In this document: positions 1 to 8,486 of the stretch, piece by piece
Position numbering within the stretch: the stretch's first letter is position 1
Layout of the letters: each line of letters begins with the position of its first letter
Source of the DNA: Mycolicibacillus parakoreensis
Lineage (GTDB): Bacteria > Actinomycetota > Actinomycetes > Mycobacteriales > Mycobacteriaceae
Assembly: GCF_022370835.2 (NCBI RefSeq)
Contig: NZ_CP092365.1
Span: forward strand, 1,736,001 to 1,800,000
Direction of reading: 5' to 3'
Length of the DNA: 64,000 bases
Program-made: the position numbers and the translations under genes
The notes under the pieces: model-generated
What the model was told of the DNA's origin: nothing
What the model saw: the letters and a program-made list of their open reading frames with translations, nothing else
The model's database searches: none

Positions 1-1761
1 GAAGATCTCCAGGTCGTAGCGGGTCAGCACGCCGGGCTCCACCGGTGCGCAGGCCGCACGGGTGCTCAGGTGGTGGGGCCGCAGCACCGTGCCGTCGGGC
101 AGATACCAGGACCGCCGCGGGTCCAGCGCCCGGTGCGAGCCGAGCAGAGCACCCTGGGTCAGCGGACGGCTGACCCCGTCGGGGGCCACGTCGTCGAGAT
201 GGGCCACCCACAGGGCCTCGGTGGTGGAGGCCCGCGCATACAACGTCAACGCGATCGGCCCGGCGACCAGCACCGGCGCCGGCACCGCGGCGGTGGTGTA
301 GGTCAGCGCCCCGCGCTGGAGCCGCCGGTTGTCGCGGTCGTAGCGGATCCGCCCACCGCTGCGGCCGACCGCGAAACTTCCCAAGCCGAGGCTCCACTGT
401 TCCAGGCTGCGCCCCGAGACCGGGCCCCGGGACCGGAACACCATGGTGGCCGCCGAGGTCTCGACGTCGGCGGTCTCGGCCAACCGGCCCGACTCCGACA
501 GGTAGAGGCGGGTGGGCACCGCCTCGGGCAGCGGGTATTCGCGGGCCCGCAGCCAGTGCGGACTGCCGATCGGCCGAAACGTCAACGGGGCGTCGGGAAG
601 CGCCGCATCCGCGTCGTCTTTGAGCCAGTGATCGAACCACCGCAGCTGCAGCGCGTCCAGGTGCATCCCGCCGTAGTCAGAGACGTGGTACCAGGGCCCC
701 ATCACCAGCTTGATCCGCTCGGCGATCGGCTGACCGGGCTGCATCGGCGCGTGCACGTCGCGACCGGCGGCGGCGTTCTGCAGCCCCGCGTAATTCAGCG
801 GAGCCGCCCGTTGGAAGGCGTCGTGCCAGCCCCCGGTGAGCAGCACCGCCACCCCGTTGGCCGCGATGTCGCCGAGCACCTCCGACGGGCGCATGCTGTC
901 CCAGAACGGTCCGTCGAAGGCGGTGTCTCCCCCGCCGCGGACGTCGGCGGCGAGCGGCCCGAAATAGCCGCGCTGGGTGCGGCCGCGCCGGCGCACCGCC
1001 GCCCAGCCTCCCGACCTCGGGCGGGGATGGCCCCCGCCGGTGAGCGCCTCCAGGGTGGGGTTGATCACGTTGAGCAGCCGGTAGGCCGCGGCGTAGCCAC
1101 GGATCGCCCACAGGTGCGGCACCCCGCCCATGGTGGCGGCGTCGCGGTAGAAGTCGGTGGCCGCCATCACCGGGAAGATCGCCCGCAACGGCGAGTCCGG
1201 GCCGACCGCGGCGGCGGTGAACAGCTGGTTGATCCCCAGGTAGGACAGCCCGAACAGGCCGACCCGACCGCTGGCGTGCGGCAGCGTGGCCGCCCAGTCG
1301 ACCAGCTCCACCCCGTCGCGGGTCTGGCGTGCGCCGAACATCTCGAAGGCACCGTCGGAGGCGCCGGTGCCGCGCACGTCGACGAGCACCTCGATGTAGC
1401 CGCGGGTGATCAGGTAGGGGCTGGCGCCCCCACCGAGTTGCGCGGCCGGCGGCGGCGCCTTCTTGCCGTAGGGCGTCACACACACCAGCACCGGGAACGG
1501 CCCCGGCGCGGCCGCGCCGGTCGCCGGGTCGGTGGGATAGTGCACCTCGGCGCGTAACACCACGCCGTCGCTCATCGGCACCGCCACGTTGTGGCGCACC
1601 CCCACGCCGTAGCGGGGCGGTCCCGGTGTCCACTGCGGGGTGAACGGCGGGGCGACCCGCCGGGTGTTCCGCTGCGCGCGGGTACGGCCGGCCACCAGCG
1701 CCGCGGCCGCCGCCGCGACGCCGGCGCCCAGGAGGCCTAGGAGGGCGGCCGGGAGACGCAC
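1..1761 (-). CDS. CocE/NonD-family serine hydrolase (3' end outside window)
   Basis: This is an alpha/beta hydrolase of the X-Pro dipeptidyl-peptidase S15 / cocaine esterase type, probably acting on acyl esters or amides. The frame is open from a GTG at 1761 to the window edge, giving 587 residues without the C-terminus. The N-terminus is a hydrophobic, Ala/Leu-rich stretch of about 25 residues followed by Arg residues, which looks like a signal peptide or anchor, so the enzyme is probably exported. The stretch GYIEVLVDVRGTG and the nucleophile elbow GLSYLG (Ser at about residue 172) are typical of the family. The tail LTRYDLEIF belongs to the C-terminal jelly-roll domain. The start lies 25 nt inside the 3' end of bfrA, suggesting translational coupling. 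The natural substrate is unknown. M. tuberculosis Rv1835c is a family member but sits elsewhere. Confidence 0.85.
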   Translation of the reverse strand, partial: MRLPAALLGLLGAGVAAAAAALVAGRTRAQRNTRRVAPPFTPQWTPGPPRYGVGVRHNVAVPMSDGVVLRAEVHYPTDPATGAAAPGPFPVLVCVTPYGKKAPPPAAQLGGGASPYLITRGYIEVLVDVRGTGASDGAFEMFGARQTRDGVELVDWAATLPHASGRVGLFGLSYLGINQLFTAAAVGPDSPLRAIFPVMAATDFYRDAATMGGVPHLWAIRGYAAAYRLLNVINPTLEALTGGGHPRPRSGGWAAVRRRGRTQRGYFGPLAADVRGGGDTAFDGPFWDSMRPSEVLGDIAANGVAVLLTGGWHDAFQRAAPLNYAGLQNAAAGRDVHAPMQPGQPIAERIKLVMGPWYHVSDYGGMHLDALQLRWFDHWLKDDADAALPDAPLTFRPIGSPHWLRAREYPLPEAVPTRLYLSESGRLAETADVETSAATMVFRSRGPVSGRSLEQWSLGLGSFAVGRSGGRIRYDRDNRRLQRGALTYTTAAVPAPVLVAGPIALTLYARASTTEALWVAHLDDVAPDGVSRPLTQGALLGSHRALDPRRSWYLPDGTVLRPHHLSTRAACAPVEPGVLTRYDLEIF

Positions 1762-2216
1762 TGCGCCAGGTAGAGCTCTTCGCCGAGTTTGTCCATCAGC
1801 TCCAGTTGGGTCTGCAGGTAGTCGATGTGCTTCTCCTCCTCGGCCAGAATGTGCTCCAGCAGGGTGGCACTGGTGCTGTCCTGTTTCTCCCGGCACATCA
1901 CGATGCCCGGCTTGAGCCGGTCGACCACGTCCAGTTCGATCGCCAGGTCGCTCTCGAACTGTTCGCGCAGGGTCTGGCCGATGCGCAGCGAGCCGATCCG
2001 TTGGTAGTTCGGCAGGCCGTCGAGCAGCAGAATCCGGTCGGTGATCGACTCCGCGTGGCGCATCTCCTCGAAGGATTCGGCGCGGGTGTGGCCGGCCACC
2101 TCGGTGAAACCCCAGTTCTCCTGCATCTTCGAATGCAGGAAATACTGGTTGATCGCGGTGAGTTCGCTGGTCAGTTGTTCGTTGAGCAGACGTAATACGT
2201 CAGGGTCGCCCTGCAT
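1737..2216 (-). CDS. bfrA: Bacterioferritin BfrA
   Basis: This is a heme-containing 24-mer iron storage protein that oxidises Fe(II) and stores it as a mineral in the cytoplasm. The frame encodes 159 residues from the ATG of MQGDPDVLRLLNEQ, which is the usual start; an in-frame ATG three codons upstream is less likely. All ferroxidase ligands are visible: Glu18, Glu51, His54, Glu94, Glu127 and His130. Met52, the axial heme ligand, is also present. The gene is divergent from the bacterioferritin-associated ferredoxin gene at 2502, and the space between them holds two IdeR boxes. This fits iron-dependent activation of storage, as known for M. tuberculosis bfrA. The hydrolase gene downstream overlaps its 3' end. 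Confidence 0.97.
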   Translation of the reverse strand: MQGDPDVLRLLNEQLTSELTAINQYFLHSKMQENWGFTEVAGHTRAESFEEMRHAESITDRILLLDGLPNYQRIGSLRIGQTLREQFESDLAIELDVVDRLKPGIVMCREKQDSTSATLLEHILAEEEKHIDYLQTQLELMDKLGEELYLAQCVSRPPS

Positions 2217-2390
2217 GGTGCTCACTCCTCATCCTCAGGTGTCGAACGGCATCGACGGCGCGGGCTGTGCGCCATCGTGGGGCTGCCACCGTCAAATTTA
2301 GTGCACTCCGGCCGCGGCCGCGCCGGGTTTCGCAGCGGTGCGCGCGTCGGCCCGAAACGCCGTGAAAGGCCAGGTCACAGCCGTATCGAA

Positions 2391-2435
2391 AGTTAGGTTA
2401 GACTGCACTAATCGAGTTAGGTTAGACTGCACTAA
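2391..2435. promoter_or_regulatory. Tandem IdeR (iron) boxes between bfrA and bfd
   Basis: The 19-mer TTAGGTTAGACTGCACTAA occurs twice, at 2393-2411 and 2417-2435. Each copy is preceded by the same AG, so a 21-nt unit is repeated with a 24-nt period. The left half matches the IdeR/DtxR half-site TTAGGTTAG exactly and the right half matches partially. IdeR-Fe(II) is known to bind tandem boxes and activate bfrA in M. tuberculosis. Here the boxes lie 175 nt upstream of the bfrA start and 67 nt upstream of the bfd start. The same pair could activate bfrA and act on bfd, but the direction of control is inferred. Confidence 0.85.
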
Positions 2436-2501
2436 CAAGAACTTCTCCGGGTTCGTCGGCGAGGTCGGCGCGCTTAGGTGACCAGCAGTGGAGATGCGTT
2501 G

Positions 2502-2717
2502 ATGTATGTGTGTCTGTGCGTCGGGGCTACCGCCCAGACCGTGTCCGACGCGGTGGCTGCCGGGGCGTCGAACTCCAAGGAGGTCGCGGCGATGTGCGGT
2601 GCCGGGTCCGATTGCGGCCGGTGCCGCTGCACGGTGCGCTCGATCATCGCCTCGGCGTCCGACGAGTTCGCCGAGGCCGTCTGCCCGCCCGACGCGCGAC
2701 TGCTCCAGGTCGTCTGA
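2502..2717 (+). CDS. bfd: Bacterioferritin-associated ferredoxin (Bfd-like)
   Basis: This is a small [2Fe-2S] ferredoxin that in other bacteria binds bacterioferritin and donates electrons to release stored iron. The chosen ATG gives 71 residues beginning MYVCLCVG. The cluster ligands form the Bfd pattern CxC near the N-terminus, then about 32 residues, then CxxC (CGRC). An additional Cys follows the last ligand pair. A GTG 24 nt upstream would add eight residues that match nothing in the family. The gene is divergent from bfrA, its expected partner, across a promoter region with IdeR boxes, so storage and mobilisation of iron are encoded back to back. Confidence 0.88.
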   Translation: MYVCLCVGATAQTVSDAVAAGASNSKEVAAMCGAGSDCGRCRCTVRSIIASASDEFAEAVCPPDARLLQVV

Positions 2718-2741
2718 GCGTCGCCCGCACCCGCGTCGCGG

Positions 2742-3500
2742 TTAGTCGGCGCGGCGCCCGGCGAACTCCGCCAACGCCGCCGCGTTGGCCTGCGCGCCCA
2801 GCAGTTCGGCGAACTCGGCGTTCTCCCGCTCGCTGGCCGTGGTGATCTGCCCGCGGTGCGGCGCCATCATCGTGCGTTTGACCGCCATCAGGCTGGCGAC
2901 CGGCCGCGACGCGAGGATCTCGGCGTGCCGACGCGCCTGGTCGAGCAACTCGTCGGGTTCGCAGACTCGGTAGACCAGACCCATGCGCTGCGCTTCCGCG
3001 GCGTCGATCCACTCCGAGGACAGCAGCATCCAGGCCGCGTTCTGCCGGCCGATCAGCTGGGGCAGCAGATACGACGACGCCGCCTCCGGCGCGACCCCCA
3101 GGCTGGTGAACGGGCACTTGAGCCGTGCGGTGGTGGCCATGAACGCCAGGTCGGCGTGGCCGAGCACGGTGGCGCCGATCCCCAGTCCCACGCCGTTGAC
3201 GGCGCACAGCAGTGGTTTGGGAAAGCGGGCCAAGGCGTCGATGAGCCCGGTGAAGCCGTGCCGGCCGGGCACGAAATCCGGGTCGGTGACCCGTGCCTGC
3301 ATCTCGGTGAGATCGGTCCCGGCGCTGAACGCCCGGCCCGCGCCGGTGAGCAGCACCACCGCGACCTCCGGGTCGTCGGCGGCGGCCAGCAGCGCCTCGG
3401 TGGTGGCGTCGTAGAGCGCCTCGTTGAACGCGTTGAGCGCCTCGGGGCGGTTCAGGGTGAGGGTGCGGACTCGGTGGCGATCGGCGATCTGCAATATCAC
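2742..3500 (-). CDS. Enoyl-CoA hydratase/isomerase family protein
   Basis: This is a crotonase-fold enzyme of 252 residues, probably acting on fatty acyl-CoA. Oxyanion-hole segments are visible as GAGRAFSAGTDL and NGVGLGIGATVLGHADLAF. The active-site region reads SLGVAPEAASS, which resembles delta3,delta2-enoyl-CoA isomerases (single Glu in APEA) more than classical hydratases with two Glu residues. A GTG at 3500 begins the homologous region; the frame stays open upstream into oxyR, but that part is a shadow. The start is 10 nt after the oxyR stop, so the two are probably cotranscribed. A link between OxyR control and this enzyme is inferred only from this spacing. Confidence 0.85.
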   Translation of the reverse strand: MILQIADRHRVRTLTLNRPEALNAFNEALYDATTEALLAAADDPEVAVVLLTGAGRAFSAGTDLTEMQARVTDPDFVPGRHGFTGLIDALARFPKPLLCAVNGVGLGIGATVLGHADLAFMATTARLKCPFTSLGVAPEAASSYLLPQLIGRQNAAWMLLSSEWIDAAEAQRMGLVYRVCEPDELLDQARRHAEILASRPVASLMAVKRTMMAPHRGQITTASERENAEFAELLGAQANAAALAEFAGRRAD

Positions 3501-3510
3501 GACGGAAAGC

Positions 3511-4446
3511 TTAGGCGATGCGGCGCACGGCGGGGTCACGGCCGATCGCGTCCGCGACCACCACGGCGAGTCGCCGGTAGTGCGCGTCGCGTCCGCTCGA
3601 GGAGCGAAACACCAACCCGATGCGCCGGCTCGGCCGTGGCGTGGCGAACTGCGCCAGCGCCAGTCGGCTGCGCGCCGATTCGACGTCGACCGCACTCGCC
3701 GGTATCAGCGTCACCCCCAGCCCTCCGGCCACGCACTGCACGGCGGTGGCCAGCGAGGCCGCCCGGGTGTCGGCCACCTCGGCGCGCACCCCGGCGTCGC
3801 GGCACACCTCGAGGGTCTGGTCGCGCAGGCAGTGGCCCTCGTCGAGCAGCAACAGGGGCAACTGGCCGAGCAGGCTCGGTTCGACCCGGCGTTTGCCGGC
3901 CAGTCGATGCCCCGGCGGCAGCGCCAAGACGAAATCTTCGTCGTAGATCGGGATCTCGGTCAGCCCGGGCGAGTCGGCGGGCAGCGCGATCAGCGCCGCG
4001 TCCAGTGCTCCCTCGCGCAGCGTGGTCACCAGCCGGTCGGTCTGGTCCTCCACGACCCGCAACATCAGGTCCGGCAGCCGCTGCGCCAGGCCGGTGAGCA
4101 TGGCCGGCAGCACATACGGTGCGGCGGTGGGGATCAGGCCCAGGCGCAGCGTGCCGCGCAGCGGATCGACCGACCCGGCCGCCGCGGCGGAGAACTCCCC
4201 GACCGCCTCGACCACCGCCTGGGCGTGCGGCAGCAGGCGACGGCCTTCGGGGGTCAAGAACACCTGGCGGGTGGAGCGCTCGACCAGGTGAACGGCGAGG
4301 CCGGCCTCCAGCGCGGCCAGGGCCTGCGACAGCGTGGACTGGCTGACCCCCAGACTGGTTGCGGCGCTGCTGAAATGATGGTTCTCGGCGACCGCGACGA
4401 AGGCCCGCAGACCCGCCAGGGTAGGTTGATAGGTCTTATCGGTCAT
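3511..4446 (-). CDS. oxyR: Hydrogen-peroxide-sensing regulator OxyR (intact)
   Basis: This is a LysR-type regulator of 311 residues that senses peroxide through a disulfide switch. The N-terminal winged helix-turn-helix covers about residues 8-67 ([12 protein letters not shown], then [15 protein letters not shown]). The sensor domain contains [12 protein letters not shown], with Cys206 and Cys215 nine residues apart, the same spacing as Cys199/Cys208 of E. coli OxyR. The start at MTDKTYQP is preferred over a longer frame that runs into the AT-rich promoter. The gene is divergent from ahpC, its classical target. In M. tuberculosis oxyR is a pseudogene; here the frame and both cysteines are intact, so a working OxyR circuit is likely. 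Confidence 0.95.
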   Translation of the reverse strand: MTDKTYQPTLAGLRAFVAVAENHHFSSAATSLGVSQSTLSQALAALEAGLAVHLVERSTRQVFLTPEGRRLLPHAQAVVEAVGEFSAAAAGSVDPLRGTLRLGLIPTAAPYVLPAMLTGLAQRLPDLMLRVVEDQTDRLVTTLREGALDAALIALPADSPGLTEIPIYDEDFVLALPPGHRLAGKRRVEPSLLGQLPLLLLDEGHCLRDQTLEVCRDAGVRAEVADTRAASLATAVQCVAGGLGVTLIPASAVDVESARSRLALAQFATPRPSRRIGLVFRSSSGRDAHYRRLAVVVADAIGRDPAVRRIA

Positions 4447-4569
4447 AGCAATAAGTATAGATTGAAGTATCACCTTTCATTTATAGTGGTTTTACGGCAA
4501 GATGGGATCAGACCCCCAACGGTCCGCAAATCTCGCGACGAAGATGATCAACCTCAACGAAGGAGTGTT
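4447..4569. promoter_or_regulatory. oxyR-ahpC divergent promoter/operator region
   Basis: This 123-nt interval lies between the divergent oxyR and ahpC starts. Its first 50 nt are strikingly AT-rich for this genome and carry repeated ATAG tetrads (4445, 4457, 4483) and a TATC at 4468, compatible with an OxyR site of alternating ATAG/CTAT tetrads. The tetrad spacing does not match the E. coli consensus exactly, so the site is assigned by position and base composition. The ahpC ribosome binding site is AAGGAG at 4559-4564, just before the ATG at 4570. Confidence 0.6.
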
Positions 4570-5157
4570 ATGTCCCTGCTGACCATCGGCGACCAGTTCC
4601 CCAGCTACCGGCTCACCGCGCTGATCCCGGGTGATCTGTCCCAGGTCAACGCCAACGCCCCGGACGACTACTTCACCACGATCTCCAGCGACGACCACCC
4701 GGGCAAGTGGCGGGTGGTGTTCTTCTGGCCGAAGGACTTCACCTTCGTCTGTCCGACCGAGATCGCCGCGTTCGGCAAGCTGAACGACGAGTTCGCCGAC
4801 CGGGACGCCCAGGTGCTCGGCGCCTCGGTCGACAACGAGTTCGTGCACTTCCAGTGGCGCGCCCAGCACGAGGATCTCAAGACGCTGCCGTTCCCGATGC
4901 TCTCCGACATCAAGCGGGAGCTGGTCGAGGCGACCGGTGTGCTCAACGCCGACGGGGTGGCCGACCGGGCCACCTTCATCATCGACCCCAACAACGAGAT
5001 CCAGTTCGTCTCGGTGACCGCCGGTTCGGTCGGCCGCAACGTCGATGAGGTGCTGCGGGTGCTCGACGCGCTGCAGTCCGACGAGCTGTGCGCCTGCAAC
5101 TGGAAGAAGGGTGACCCGACGCTGGACGCCGGAGAGTTGCTCAAAGAGTCGGTCTGA
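4570..5157 (+). CDS. ahpC: Alkyl hydroperoxide reductase AhpC
   Basis: This is a typical 2-Cys peroxiredoxin of 195 residues, the same length as the M. tuberculosis protein. It reduces organic peroxides, hydrogen peroxide and peroxynitrite in the cytoplasm. The peroxidatic Cys61 lies in FVCPTE, and the resolving region reads CAC at Cys174/Cys176, including the extra Cys characteristic of mycobacterial AhpC. The ATG at 4570 is preceded by AAGGAG. A long in-frame extension upstream runs antisense through oxyR and is not coding. ahpD begins 10 nt after the stop, forming an operon whose product recycles AhpC. Confidence 0.98.
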   Translation: MSLLTIGDQFPSYRLTALIPGDLSQVNANAPDDYFTTISSDDHPGKWRVVFFWPKDFTFVCPTEIAAFGKLNDEFADRDAQVLGASVDNEFVHFQWRAQHEDLKTLPFPMLSDIKRELVEATGVLNADGVADRATFIIDPNNEIQFVSVTAGSVGRNVDEVLRVLDALQSDELCACNWKKGDPTLDAGELLKESV

Positions 5158-5167
5158 GGAGTAGCCG

Positions 5168-5707
5168 ATGAGTGTTGACAACCTCAAGGAGGCGCTGCCC
5201 GAGTACGCCAAGGACCTCAAGCTCAACCTCGGATCGATCACCCGCACCACGGTGCTCGACGAGGAACAGCTCTGGGGCACGCTGCTCAGCTGCGCCGCGG
5301 CGACACGCAACGCCAAGGTGCTCGCCGAGATCGGCGCCGAGGCCGCGGACACCCTGTCGGCCGAGGCCTACCGGGCCGCTCTCGGCGCGGCGTCGATCAT
5401 GGGGATGAACAACGTGTTCTACCGTGGCCGGCACTTCCTGGACGGCAAGTACGACGACCTGCGTCCGGGCCTGCGGATGAACATCATCGGCAACCCCGGC
5501 GTGAGCAAGGCCACCTTCGAGCTGTGGTGCTTCGCGGTGTCGATGGTCAACGGCTGCTCGGCCTGCACGGCGGCCCACGAGCACACCGTGCGCGAGGAGG
5601 GGCTCAGCCGCGAGGTGGTGCTCGAGGCGTTGAAGGTCGCCTCGATCGTCGCCGGTGTCGGCCAGGCGATGCTGGCCGCCGAGGCCCTGCCGGACACCGC
5701 CGGCTGA
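5168..5707 (+). CDS. ahpD: Alkyl hydroperoxidase AhpD
   Basis: This is a 179-residue thioredoxin-like disulfide reductase of the AhpD/CMD fold. It passes electrons from dihydrolipoamide (with Lpd and SucB in M. tuberculosis) to AhpC and has weak peroxidase activity of its own. The catalytic motif is [11 protein letters not shown], with Cys130 and Cys133, His137, and Glu118 in FELW. A GAGGAG ribosome binding site precedes the ATG. The gene follows ahpC by 10 nt in the expected operon. Its downstream end is followed at once by a large inverted repeat leading into the deaminase gene. Confidence 0.98.
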   Translation: MSVDNLKEALPEYAKDLKLNLGSITRTTVLDEEQLWGTLLSCAAATRNAKVLAEIGAEAADTLSAEAYRAALGAASIMGMNNVFYRGRHFLDGKYDDLRPGLRMNIIGNPGVSKATFELWCFAVSMVNGCSACTAAHEHTVREEGLSREVVLEALKVASIVAGVGQAMLAAEALPDTAG

Positions 5708-5717
5708 CTCGCCTGAC

Positions 5718-5767
5718 TCGCTGAGTGCCACACCGACCCCTAAACTGGCCGGTGTGGCACTCAGCGA
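5718..5767. repeat. Perfect 18-bp inverted repeat spanning a start codon
   Basis: The arms at 5718-5735 and 5750-5767 (left arm TCGCTGAGTGCCACACCG) are exact reverse complements separated by 14 nt. The right arm contains the GTG start (5754) and the first codons of the deaminase gene. The left arm lies 11 nt after the ahpD stop. The RNA stem would be very stable. It could terminate ahpCD transcription, although no U-tract follows, or hide the deaminase start. No protein-coding constraint explains the symmetry, since the left arm is noncoding. Confidence 0.8.
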
Positions 5768-6239
5768 CACCGACCGGCAGCGGCTGGCCCGCTGCGTCGA
5801 GTTGGCCGGTGAGGCGCTCGACCACGGCGACGAACCCTTCGGGGCTCTGCTGGTCGGTCCCGATGGGCAGGTCCTCGTCGAGGACCGCAACCGCACCGGC
5901 GACGGCGAGGCCACCGCACATCCGGAATTCGCGATCGCCGACTGGGCCGCGGCCAATCTCGCACCGGTGCACCGCATCCGGTCCATCGTCTACACCTCCG
6001 GGGAACACTGCCCGATGTGTGCGGCCGCCCACGCGTGGGTCGGGCTGGGACGCATCGTCTACGCCACCTCGGCGGCGCAGCTCGCCGATTGGCTCGGCGA
6101 GTGGGGCGCGCCCACCCCGCCGGTCGCTCCCCTGCCGATCACCACCGTGGTGCCACGCGCGGTCGTCGACGGCCCCGCCCCGGAGTTGGCCGAGCCGATG
6201 AAGGAGCTCTACGCCGCGAGATATCGGCGTTCGCGCTAA
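5754..6239 (+). CDS. CMP/dCMP-type nucleoside or base deaminase
   Basis: This is a 161-residue zinc-dependent deaminase of the cytidine deaminase-like superfamily, closest in layout to guanine deaminase and TadA-type proteins. The zinc and proton-transfer motif is HPE (His56, Glu58), and the other zinc ligands are in HCPMC (Cys86, Cys89), a small variation on the usual PCxxC. The substrate (guanine, cytosine or another base or nucleoside) cannot be told from sequence. The GTG at 5754 gives MALSDTDRQRLARCV; the frame is open further upstream but enters ahpD. The start codon lies inside a perfect inverted repeat, so translation may be structure-dependent. Confidence 0.82.
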   Translation: MALSDTDRQRLARCVELAGEALDHGDEPFGALLVGPDGQVLVEDRNRTGDGEATAHPEFAIADWAAANLAPVHRIRSIVYTSGEHCPMCAAAHAWVGLGRIVYATSAAQLADWLGEWGAPTPPVAPLPITTVVPRAVVDGPAPELAEPMKELYAARYRRSR

Positions 6240-6317
6240 GGCTCCGGGCGCGGCGGCCTCAAGGTAGGCTCCCCCTCGGTAGGGCCGGACACAACTGACC
6301 AGGGTGTGAGGGATTCG

Positions 6318-8486
6318 ATGAGCGCGTCGCCAGAATCCGCCGAGACCGAGTCCGGCCCGAGACGCCGTCGGCGGCGGCGCCGGCGGGGCCCACGCCGCCA
6401 CGGCGCCAGCATCCTGTCGAAACTGCTGCTGATGATGCTGGTCACCAGCGTGCTGTCGGCCGCGGTGGTCGGTGCCATCGGGTATCGCTCCGGACGTGAG
6501 TCGTTGCAGGGAGCGGTTGTCGACCGGTTGACCCAACTGCGCACCGCGCAGAAGCGGCAACTGCAATCGTCGTTGGATGACCTGCGCAACACGGTGATCG
6601 TCCAGACCCGCGGTGACACTGTCGCCGGGGCGCTCGAGGCGTTCGGCAAGGGCTTCGACAAGCTCTCCGACGCGGTCATCGAGCCTGCCGGCGAGCGGGT
6701 GCTGCGCCGCTACTATGAGCAGACACTGGGCCAGAGGGAGAAGGTCGCCACCGGCTCCGACGTCGACATCACCTCGCTGCTGCCCTCCTCTCCGGCGCAG
6801 AAATACCTGCAGTTGCACTACACCGTGCCCCGCGCCGACCGCGATGTCGGCATCAACACCGACGACGTCGGCGACGGCAGCGAGTGGTCGGCCGCCAACG
6901 CCCGCTACAACGGCTATTTCCGCACCGTGGTCACCCGGTCGGGATTCGAAGACGCCCTGCTGATCGATCCCGACGGCAACGTGGTCTATTCGGCCTACAA
7001 AAACGTCGACCTGGGCACCAACGTGCTGACCGGTCCGTACCGCGACAGCAACCTGTCGGAGATGTTCCGCACCACGCTGAACGCCCGGGCCGTCGACTAC
7101 ATCGGCATCGCCGATTTCGCCGAGTACGAACCGGTCGGTGAGCCCACCGCCTGGGTGATGGCACCGATCAGCGTCGGCAGCAGCCGCACCGGGGTGCTGG
7201 CGCTGGAGTTCCCGATCGTCAAGCTCAACCGGATGATGACCGTCGCGCAGAAGTGGTCCGGTGCCGGGATGGGCGAGACCGGCGAGACCTTCCTGGTGGG
7301 GCCGGACAATCTGATGCGCTCGGATTCCCGGCTGTTCTTGGAGGATCCGGAGAAATACGAACACGACGTGGTGCAGGCCGGCACCCCGCCGGAGGTCGCC
7401 GAGAAGGCGATCCGCCAGCACGGCACCACCCTGGTCCAGCCGATCGGCACCGAGGCCACCCGCCGAGCGGCACGCGGGGAGACCGGCCACGTGATCGCCC
7501 GCGACTACCTGGGCAACGAGACCCTGCAGTCCTATGCTCCGGTCACGTTGCACGGGCTGCAGTGGACGATCGTGGCCAAGATCGACACCGCCGAGGCGTT
7601 CGCCCCGGTGGCGGCGTTCACCCGCACCCTGGTGCTGTCGACGGCGGCCATCATCTTTTTGGTGTGTATCGCCGGGATGCTGTTGGCGCGCATCTTCGTG
7701 CGGCCGATCAAGACGTTGACCGCCGGGGCCAACCGGATCAGCTCCGGGGACTACGACGTCGATCTGCCGATCCGCACCCGCGACGAACTGGGCGATCTGA
7801 CCGTGGCCTTCAACGACATGGGGTCGAGTCTGCGGACCAACAAGGAACTCATCGACGAACAGCGGCGCGAAAACGACCGACTGCTGCTGGCGGTGATGCC
7901 CGAGGCGGCCGCCCAACGCTATCGCGACGGCGCCGACGAGGTGGTCATCGAGCACCCCGACGTGACCGTGATCGTCGCCGAGACCGACAGCCTCGACGGG
8001 TTGTCGGCCGCACTGACCTCCGACGAGTCGCTGTCGGTGGTCAACACGTTGGTGCGGCAGTTCGACGCGGCGGCGGAGAATCTCGGGGTGGAGACGGTGC
8101 AGTCGCTGCACGACTGGTACCTGGCCAGCTGCGGTCTGAGCGTGCCGCGGCTGGACAACGCGGGGCGTGCGGTCGCGTTCGCGATCGAACTGCAGCACAT
8201 CGTCCGGCGTTTCAACGACGAGACCGGCCACGCCTTGAGCCTGCGGATCGGTATCGACACCGGGACGGCGACCAGCGGCCTGCTGGGCCGGTCCAACCTC
8301 GCCTACGACATGTGGGGCTCGACGGTCAACTTAGCCCGCGAGCTGAAGAACACCGCCTCGGAGCCCGGCATCTATGTGACCGGCAGGGTGCGCGACGCGG
8401 TCGGCGAGGCACATCGGTTCGTCGCGGCCGGTGCGGTCGACGGCGGACACGAACCGGTGTGGCGGCTCGACGAGGAGACGCCGTGA
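6318..8486 (+). CDS. Membrane class III adenylate/guanylate cyclase-like receptor
   Basis: This 722-residue protein resembles M. tuberculosis Rv2435c. An Arg-rich cytoplasmic N-terminus precedes TM1 (about residues 32-52), then a large extracytoplasmic sensor region of about 380 residues, TM2 (about 437-460), a HAMP domain and a C-terminal cyclase homology domain (about 545-690). The catalytic residues are altered: the first metal Asp is Glu (VIVAETDS, about 548), the base-recognition Lys is Gln (VQSLHDWY, about 593), and in YDMWGSTVNLARE the Asn is kept but Glu takes the canonical Arg position. The second metal Asp is kept. Cyclase activity is therefore doubtful. The stop overlaps the start of the MscS-like gene. 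The ATG at 6318 follows GAGGGA; a GTG at 6306 is possible. Confidence 0.88.
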   Translation: MSASPESAETESGPRRRRRRRRRGPRRHGASILSKLLLMMLVTSVLSAAVVGAIGYRSGRESLQGAVVDRLTQLRTAQKRQLQSSLDDLRNTVIVQTRGDTVAGALEAFGKGFDKLSDAVIEPAGERVLRRYYEQTLGQREKVATGSDVDITSLLPSSPAQKYLQLHYTVPRADRDVGINTDDVGDGSEWSAANARYNGYFRTVVTRSGFEDALLIDPDGNVVYSAYKNVDLGTNVLTGPYRDSNLSEMFRTTLNARAVDYIGIADFAEYEPVGEPTAWVMAPISVGSSRTGVLALEFPIVKLNRMMTVAQKWSGAGMGETGETFLVGPDNLMRSDSRLFLEDPEKYEHDVVQAGTPPEVAEKAIRQHGTTLVQPIGTEATRRAARGETGHVIARDYLGNETLQSYAPVTLHGLQWTIVAKIDTAEAFAPVAAFTRTLVLSTAAIIFLVCIAGMLLARIFVRPIKTLTAGANRISSGDYDVDLPIRTRDELGDLTVAFNDMGSSLRTNKELIDEQRRENDRLLLAVMPEAAAQRYRDGADEVVIEHPDVTVIVAETDSLDGLSAALTSDESLSVVNTLVRQFDAAAENLGVETVQSLHDWYLASCGLSVPRLDNAGRAVAFAIELQHIVRRFNDETGHALSLRIGIDTGTATSGLLGRSNLAYDMWGSTVNLARELKNTASEPGIYVTGRVRDAVGEAHRFVAAGAVDGGHEPVWRLDEETP

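Noticed and set aside
4445..4486. Exact OxyR tetrad operator
   Set aside because: ATAG tetrads are present but the spacing does not match the E. coli consensus; only a general operator region is reported.
5604..8231. Long minus-strand frame over the deaminase and cyclase genes
   Set aside because: Shadow frame; no domain, and it crosses real gene boundaries.
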